A DNA stretch of 8,451 nucleotides, from the NCBI GenBank assembly GCA_964613585.1, contig CAZTHL010000126.1, positions 1-8,451 on the forward strand, read 5' to 3'. The position numbers were made by a program, and so were the translations under genes. Each line of letters begins with the position of its first letter. Position 1 is the first letter of the stretch. The DNA comes from CAZTHL01 sp964613585 (GTDB lineage: Bacteria > Pseudomonadota > Alphaproteobacteria > DSM-16000 > Inquilinaceae). Of this stretch, positions 5,122-8,451 are shown one piece after another. A model generated the notes under the pieces. That model did no database searches. It saw only the letters and a program-made list of their open reading frames with translations, and had not been told where the DNA came from.

Positions 5122-5796
5122 CTAGGCGGCCTCGCGATTGCCGCGCAGAGTGTCGATGCCGCTGCGGAGCAGGCCGAACAGGCGGAACGGCGCCTCGAGA
5201 ACGGGGCTCACCCGAGGCAGGCGCTCGGCCACGGTCCCCATGGCGACGACATCGCGCAGCCGGCCACGCAGGAAGCGCCAAGTCGCCTCGTTGTCCTCCG
5301 ACTTGTCGTTCAGCCAAAACACCAGGGTGGCGCCGTAGACGCCGGCCAGCACGCCCCGCTTGGTGTAGAAGCTGAAGTCGGTGGCGCGGTCGCCGGCGGC
5401 ATGCCACACCGCATCCATGGTCCGGTACACCATGCGCGCGCCGATCGGGCCGTTTTGCGGCTGGGCCAGGACCCCCGCGGAGCGGCGCACCGCCTCACGA
5501 TAGGGCGCGATGGTCTCAAGCCGGGCCTGGAGCGCGATCGCGATCTTGTCGCCCAGCGGCCGGTCCCGGAAGCCCTCGCCTTCCGCCTCGACCGCCACCA
5601 GCATCTGGCGGTCGGCCCAGGCGCTGAAGTGCTCCAGCACCTCGGGCACCCCGCCCGGAAAGGCGCGCACCGCCATGGCGGCGTCGTAGCCCGCTCCCTC
5701 GACCCCGAATTTCAACGCCCGCTCCGTCCAGCCGTCGAAGGCGACGTTGGGCAGGATGGACAGCAGGATCTGGTCGCGCAGCGTCTCTCGGTCCAT
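5122..5796 (-). CDS. COQ9 family protein (ubiquinone biosynthesis)
   Basis: This 224-residue protein belongs to the COQ9 family, also known in bacteria as the protein encoded divergently from rpsU (TIGR02396). COQ9 is a TetR-like-fold lipid-binding protein that helps the COQ7 hydroxylation step of ubiquinone synthesis at the membrane. Recognisable segments are the N-terminal LRDQILLSILPNVAFDGWTE shape (residues 6-25), a mid-region DKIAIALQARLETIAPYREA (83-102), and the tryptophan-rich late helix VFWLNDKSEDNEATWRFL (160-177). A ribosome site AAGGGAG precedes the ATG. It follows def by 59 nt in the same direction and probably shares its transcript. Function in bacteria is inferred from the mitochondrial protein. 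Confidence 0.9.
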   Translation of the reverse strand: MDRETLRDQILLSILPNVAFDGWTERALKFGVEGAGYDAAMAVRAFPGGVPEVLEHFSAWADRQMLVAVEAEGEGFRDRPLGDKIAIALQARLETIAPYREAVRRSAGVLAQPQNGPIGARMVYRTMDAVWHAAGDRATDFSFYTKRGVLAGVYGATLVFWLNDKSEDNEATWRFLRGRLRDVVAMGTVAERLPRVSPVLEAPFRLFGLLRSGIDTLRGNREAA

Positions 5797-5820
5797 GGCC
5801 CCTCAACTCCCTTTGCTTTC

Positions 5821-5838
5821 AACACTTCCAACGCTTCC
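5821..5838. repeat. 9-bp tandem near-repeat between def and COQ9
   Basis: AACACTTCC (5821-5829) is followed directly by AACGCTTCC (5830-5838), differing at one base. It sits in the 59-nt gap upstream of the COQ9 ribosome site. No function is suggested. Confidence 0.5.
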
Positions 5839-5855
5839 GGTGCGGCCGGTGCCCG

Positions 5856-6407
5856 TCAGTCCTGCTCGGCGCCTTCCATGCCGCGCAGCAAAAAGGGCAG
5901 CTCCGTCTCGAAGGTCAACTGGCGCAGATCGGTCATCCGATCCGGATACAGCACGCCGTCCAGATGGTCGACCTCGTGCTGCAGGACACGCGCCTCCAGT
6001 CCGTCCGCCTCCCCCTCCACCGTCTCGCCCGATGGCGCCAGGCCGCGGTAGAGGATCCGCCGGTAGCGAGGCACGATGCCGCGCAGCCCAGGGATCGACA
6101 GGCAGCCTTCCAGGCCGGCGACGACCTCCTCGTCGAGCGGCTCGATGCTCGGGTTTACCAGAGCCACGGCGCCGGTCGGCACCGGAGGGGTGTCGGGGCC
6201 TCCGTCGGCCCGGGGCAGGCGGACGACGACGATGCGCAGCGCCTCGTGCACCTGCGGTGCGGCGAGGCCGACCCCGCCGGCATCGTCCATGGTCTCGATC
6301 ATGTCCCGGATCAGCCGCCGGATCTCGGGGTCCGACAGATCCTCCACCGGCCGGGCGCGGGATCGCAGCACCGGGTGCCCCATTCGGGCAATCTTCAGAA
6401 AGGCCAT
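5856..6407 (-). CDS. def: Peptide deformylase
   Basis: Deformylase removes the formyl group from the N-terminal methionine of new proteins at the ribosome exit. The 183 residues carry all three family motifs: GVGLAAPQ (45-52), EGCLSIPG (100-107) and QHEVDHLDG (143-151). The metal ligands are Cys102, His144 and His148, and the catalytic acid is Glu145, so the enzyme should be active. The length matches the usual 165-190. An AAGGA lies about 12 nt upstream of the ATG at 6407. It is the first gene of a probable def-COQ9 unit and is divergent from rpsU. Many genomes have more than one def copy; whether this is the main one cannot be told. Confidence 0.95.
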   Translation of the reverse strand: MAFLKIARMGHPVLRSRARPVEDLSDPEIRRLIRDMIETMDDAGGVGLAAPQVHEALRIVVVRLPRADGGPDTPPVPTGAVALVNPSIEPLDEEVVAGLEGCLSIPGLRGIVPRYRRILYRGLAPSGETVEGEADGLEARVLQHEVDHLDGVLYPDRMTDLRQLTFETELPFLLRGMEGAEQD

Positions 6408-6705
6408 GGCAGGCTATCGTCCTTCGGCCGCTGCGCGTGGCCGCTCCTGGGGGTCGGCCGCCGTGACATGGCGCGACCGGACCCCATGTACACGTCCTGG
6501 TCCGCCGGGTCCGGAAAGAGCGGCCCGGGTGCAGGCTGCGGCGGCACGGCTGCGCTGGCCGTTTGTACGAGATCGTGCTAGCCTCAGTATGTAGCACGGG
6601 ATGGATCGGCGTCACACGCCAAGCCGCTGGGCTTGGTGGAGGCGCCATTCGTGCGATGATCCCGGCACCAGCACAGGCCGGCCTCGGAAAGGAGCAGGAG
6701 ACGAC
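6408..6705. promoter_or_regulatory. Divergent def/rpsU promoter region
   Basis: The 298-nt gap must hold the promoters of both genes. On the plus strand TTGTAC (6563-6568) and AGTATG (6586-6591) are 17 bp apart but match the consensus only weakly. An inverted repeat overlaps this candidate. The rpsU ribosome site AGGAG (about 6696-6700) lies five bases before its GTG start. I could not single out a def promoter. Confidence 0.4.
6574..6598. repeat. 7-bp inverted repeat in the rpsU promoter region
   Basis: CGTGCTA (6574-6580) and TAGCACG (6592-6598) are exact reverse complements with an 11-base spacer. The repeat covers the candidate -10 region, so it could be an operator, or a hairpin at the start of the rpsU leader RNA. 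Confidence 0.4.
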
Positions 6706-6909
6706 GTGCAAGTTCAGGTCCGCGACAACAATGTCGACCAGGCGCTGCGCGCGCTGAAGAAGAAGATGCAACGCGAGGGCGTCTTCCGCGAGATGAAGCT
6801 CCGCCGCAATTACGAGAAGCCGTCCGAGCGGCGGGCGCGCGAAAAGGCCGAGGCGATCCGGCGGACCCGAAAGCTGCTCCGTAAGCGCATGGAGCGGGAA
6901 GGCTACTGA
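6706..6909 (+). CDS. rpsU: Small ribosomal subunit protein bS21
   Basis: bS21 is a small basic protein of the 30S subunit that promotes initiation. The 67-residue product begins QVQVRDNNVDQALRALKKK after the initiator and has the typical R-E-(G)-x-F-x-E-x-(K)-x-R-R-x-YEKPSERR pattern in the middle (GVFREMKLRRNYEKPSERR). It ends in a lysine- and arginine-rich helix. The frame is open further upstream, but the GTG at 6706 with AGGAG five bases before it gives the family's usual N-terminus and length. It is transcribed away from def and COQ9, the arrangement that gave the COQ9-related family its rpsU-divergent name. Confidence 0.96.
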   Translation: MQVQVRDNNVDQALRALKKKMQREGVFREMKLRRNYEKPSERRAREKAEAIRRTRKLLRKRMEREGY

Positions 6910-6957
6910 GCCTGCCCTGCCGCGCTCCGTACCCTGCGGATGCCCGGCGTCGTTCAC

Positions 6958-7400
6958 ACCTCCATCCCGAAACGGCACTCGACCGCCAGGCTGAGATCCT
7001 GGAGCGCGGCGTCTTGATGCCGCCGGCGCGGCCGCGCCGGACGTGGAACCGGTGGGCGTTCCAAAAGCGGGTATCGGTCCAGAGCAAGAGGCGGGCCGTG
7101 CCGTGTCGGCAGGGCCCAGGCCTGTCGGCACAACCGGCCGCCACGTCGGGCCTGGGGTGCCGCGACGACGTGCTTCAGCTCGGCGGCGAGGGGCGCCACG
7201 GCAAGCGGGACCACGTTGGCCGAGCCAACCAGAACGCCGTCATCGGGCCGTCATTCGGGCCGTCATCCGGGCCGTTATCCGGGTCGACGGCGAGCCGGAA
7301 GGCGCCATCCGGCCGGCGGACGCCGTGGCGACGCGCGGCCGACGCGGCAGCTTGCCGTCCACGTCCAGCACGCATCCCGGATAGTCGAACGATGTCCCGC
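6958..7400 (-). pseudogene. Degraded coding remnant, family unknown
   Basis: On the minus strand a frame reads DGAFRLAVDPDNGPDDGP up to about 7245. Then, after a one-base loss in the last copy of a 12-bp repeat, the neighbouring frame continues DDGVLVGSANVVPLAVAPLAAELKH and runs to a TGA at 6958-6960, ending LAVECRFGMEV. Third positions are strongly G/C at the start and end of this stretch, as in real genes here, but the middle (about 7060-7140) loses the bias. I do not recognise the family. It may also be a fortuitous open frame; the GC3 pattern and the repairable frameshift are the only support. Confidence 0.28.
7244..7283. repeat. 12-bp tandem repeat, three full copies
   Basis: CGGGCCGTCATT (7244-7255), CGGGCCGTCATC (7256-7267) and CGGGCCGTTATC (7268-7279) are followed by CGGG. 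A degenerate copy precedes at 7232-7243. Read on the minus strand the unit encodes a four-residue Gly-Pro-Asp-Asp/Asn repeat. At the 7244 boundary one base is missing relative to the pattern, which shifts the minus-strand frame. Confidence 0.75.
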
Positions 7401-7525
7401 CGAGCGGGGCGATCGGCCCGGCGTCAGCCTCGTAGCGCGCCGGGCGCGATCGTCATGCCCGGCGGGTCGGGCGCCAGTCCGGTCTTGCAGGGCGGGGACG
7501 GGGTGGTCGGGACCGGCCGGGCGGA

Positions 7526-7915
7526 TCACCAAGCCGATGCCGTGCTCGCGATCTCAACGAGGTTGCCGTCCGGATCGCGCACATAGACGGAGAGGATCGG
7601 GCCGTTGGCGCCGCTGCGCTCGACCGGGCCGGTCTCGACGGGAATTCCGATCCCGGCCAGATGGTCCCGGACCGCCGCGATCGAAGTCTCGGTCAGGAAG
7701 CAAAGGTCGGCGCTGCCGCGGGTCGGTGCCGCCGCGTGCGGCGCCAACGGCGCGGCGGCCGGGTGCAGGTTGAGCTTCTGGTCGCCATAGTGCAGCGCCA
7801 CCCGGCCCTCGCCGAAGCAGCGCCGCTCCATCCCCAGCGCCGTCTCGTAGAAGTGGCAGGTGCGCTCCAGGTCGGCGACCGTCAGAACGAGGTGGTCGAG
7901 CCGGTAGACGCGCAT
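7526..7915 (-). CDS. VOC family protein, GLOD5-like
   Basis: The 129-residue product is a single vicinal-oxygen-chelate (glyoxalase/bleomycin resistance/dioxygenase) domain pair: MRVYRLDHLVLTVADL at the N-terminus, GDQKLNLHPA (44-53), GSADLCFLT (67-75), and the closing RDPDGNLVEI (113-122). Likely metal ligands are His8, His51 and Glu121. The spacing and wording resemble glyoxalase-domain-containing protein 5. The substrate is unknown. The frame extends upstream to 8044, but the family begins at the ATG at 7915. The ribosome site is weak. A strong hairpin lies 15 bases before the start codon. Confidence 0.9.
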   Translation of the reverse strand: MRVYRLDHLVLTVADLERTCHFYETALGMERRCFGEGRVALHYGDQKLNLHPAAAPLAPHAAAPTRGSADLCFLTETSIAAVRDHLAGIGIPVETGPVERSGANGPILSVYVRDPDGNLVEIASTASAW

Positions 7916-7930
7916 GGTCCGCACCGTAAA

Positions 7931-7958
7931 GCGCCCCATCCCGGCTGGGAAGGGGCGC
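7931..7958 (-). terminator. Strong hairpin followed by TTTA just upstream of the VOC gene
   Basis: GCGCCCC (7931-7937) pairs with GGGGCGC (7952-7958), and CCC/GGG continue the stem inside a two-base internal loop. On the minus strand it is followed by TTTA and then, 15 nt later, by the VOC start codon. It may end transcription from pntB, act as a leader attenuator, or hide the ribosome site. Confidence 0.4.
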
Positions 7959-7965
7959 TGGTGCA

Positions 7966-7987
7966 GCCGGTTGAGAGCCGGTTGAGA
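7966..7987. repeat. 11-bp perfect tandem duplication
   Basis: GCCGGTTGAGA occurs at 7966-7976 and again at 7977-7987, with no gap. It lies in the pntB-VOC spacer and codes for nothing recognisable. Confidence 0.8.
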
Positions 7988-8002
7988 GGAAGCGAGGGAA
8001 AA

Positions 8003-8106
8003 CCTCACCCCTGACCCTCCCCTGGCCCTCCCCTGTGCCGGCATGCGAGGAGGGATGGTTCCGCGTTCGGCTCCCCCAAGGGGGCCGGGGAAGGGCCGGG
8101 GTGAGG
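8003..8106. repeat. Imperfect long inverted repeat, REP-like, in the pntB-VOC spacer
   Basis: The left arm starts CCTCACCCC at 8003 and continues with CCCTCCCCTGGCC. The right arm (about 8081-8106) ends GGGGTGAGG and reads as its near reverse complement. A perfect CCCCC-AA-GGGGG palindrome (8073-8084) sits at the inner edge. This type of CCTCACCCC/GGGGTGAGG element is common between genes in GC-rich alphaproteobacteria as far as I recall. It may also serve as terminator for pntB. Confidence 0.5.
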
Positions 8107-8119
8107 CCTGCGACCGGGG

Positions 8120-8451
8120 TTATCCGAGCGACTTGACGATGTTCTCGGTCATCGCCTTGGCGTCGCCGAACAGCATCATGGTATTGTTGTGGAAGAACAG
8201 CTCGTTGTCGACGCCGGCGTAGCCGGAGCCCAGCGAGCGCTTGATGAACAGGACCGTCTTGGACTTCTCCACGTCCAGGATCGGCATGCCGTAGATCGAG
8301 CTGGTCGGGTCGGTCTTGGCGGCCGGGTTGGTGACGTCGTTGGCGCCGATGACGAAGGCGACGTCGCAGCTGGAGAAGTCGCGGTTGATATCCTCCAGCT
8401 CGAACACCTCGTCATAGGGCACGTTGGCCTCGGCCAGCAGGACGTTCATGT
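8120..8451 (-). CDS. pntB: NAD(P) transhydrogenase subunit beta, C-terminal domain (partial)
   Basis: Proton-translocating transhydrogenase makes NADPH from NADH using the proton gradient across the inner membrane. The visible 110 residues are the C-terminal part of domain III, the NADP(H)-binding domain facing the cytoplasm. Highly conserved stretches are MNVLLAEANVPYDEV, FVIGANDVTNPAAKTDP, IYGMPILDV, VLFIKRSLGSGYAGV, and ELFFHNNTMMLFGDAK. The stop is TAA at 8120-8122. The gene continues beyond the window edge, where the codon before the first visible methionine ends in AC and is consistent with the usual histidine. Its pntA partners would lie further right. Confidence 0.97.
   Translation of the reverse strand, partial: MNVLLAEANVPYDEVFELEDINRDFSSCDVAFVIGANDVTNPAAKTDPTSSIYGMPILDVEKSKTVLFIKRSLGSGYAGVDNELFFHNNTMMLFGDAKAMTENIVKSLG

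Larger units (their letters stand above)
6910..7525. other. Stretch of 616 nt without an intact gene
   Basis: The only structure seen is a degraded minus-strand coding remnant, a 12-bp tandem repeat and an 18-bp perfect palindrome (CCGGCGCGGCCGCGCCGG, 7023-7040). No terminator with a T-run follows rpsU. Other open frames are arginine- and proline-rich and look like GC artefacts. Confidence 0.45.

Noticed and set aside
7023..7040. 18-bp perfect palindrome taken as a possible operator or rpsU terminator
   Set aside because: It is made only of G and C, has no T-run and lies over 110 bases from rpsU; chance is likely at this GC content.
5803..7131. Minus-strand open frame of 442 codons across def and rpsU
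   Set aside because: Conflicts with two well-supported genes and has no domain of its own.
7244..7283. 12-bp repeats considered as a CRISPR array
   Set aside because: Units are directly contiguous with no spacers and far too short.

Overview
The window looks like chromosomal DNA of a GC-rich alphaproteobacterium, probably of the Rhodospirillales type. The evidence is a circularly permuted, two-piece ssrA (tmRNA) gene next to an alphaproteobacterial-type sspB, a COQ9/deformylase/rpsU cluster, PntB at the right edge, and strong GC preference at third codon positions. The lineage is inferred from gene content, not from a database match.

Layout, left to right. Positions 1-426 hold the last codons of an unidentified gene and a broken PIN-like toxin gene, frameshifted by a 7-bp tandem duplication. 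A cyclase-family hydrolase (minus, 445-1221) follows. Positions 1222-1948 have no intact gene but carry the remnant of an HD-domain phosphohydrolase (minus). An amino-acid-type ABC transporter ATPase (minus, 1949-2764) lies 10 nt downstream of thyX (minus, 2775-3860). thyX has a lysine-rich insertion and a stretch of much lower GC than its surroundings. The thyX/ssrA intergenic region (3861-4086) has three DnaA-box-like hexamers on the same helical face, several inverted repeats and a sigma70-like promoter for ssrA. Permuted ssrA (4087-4378, plus) is followed by an intrinsic terminator and sspB (4494-5006, plus).

COQ9 and def (minus, 5122-6407) are convergent with sspB and divergent from rpsU (plus, 6706-6909). 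Positions 6910-7525 hold no intact gene, only a degraded minus-strand coding remnant with a 12-bp tandem repeat. A GLOD5-like VOC protein (minus, 7526-7915), a repeat-rich spacer, and the C-terminal third-domain part of pntB (minus, 8120-8451) close the window.

Functional links: ssrA and sspB encode the peptide tag for stalled ribosomes and the adaptor that hands tagged proteins to ClpXP. thyX makes dTMP using folate and flavin. def and rpsU both act in translation, and COQ9 acts in ubiquinone synthesis. I see no clearly new defence or mobile system. The most noteworthy items are the permuted tmRNA with its tag ending in Arg-Ala-Ala-Ala, the mosaic thyX with its upstream DnaA-like boxes, and three gene remnants whose disabling lesions or loss can be read from the sequence.
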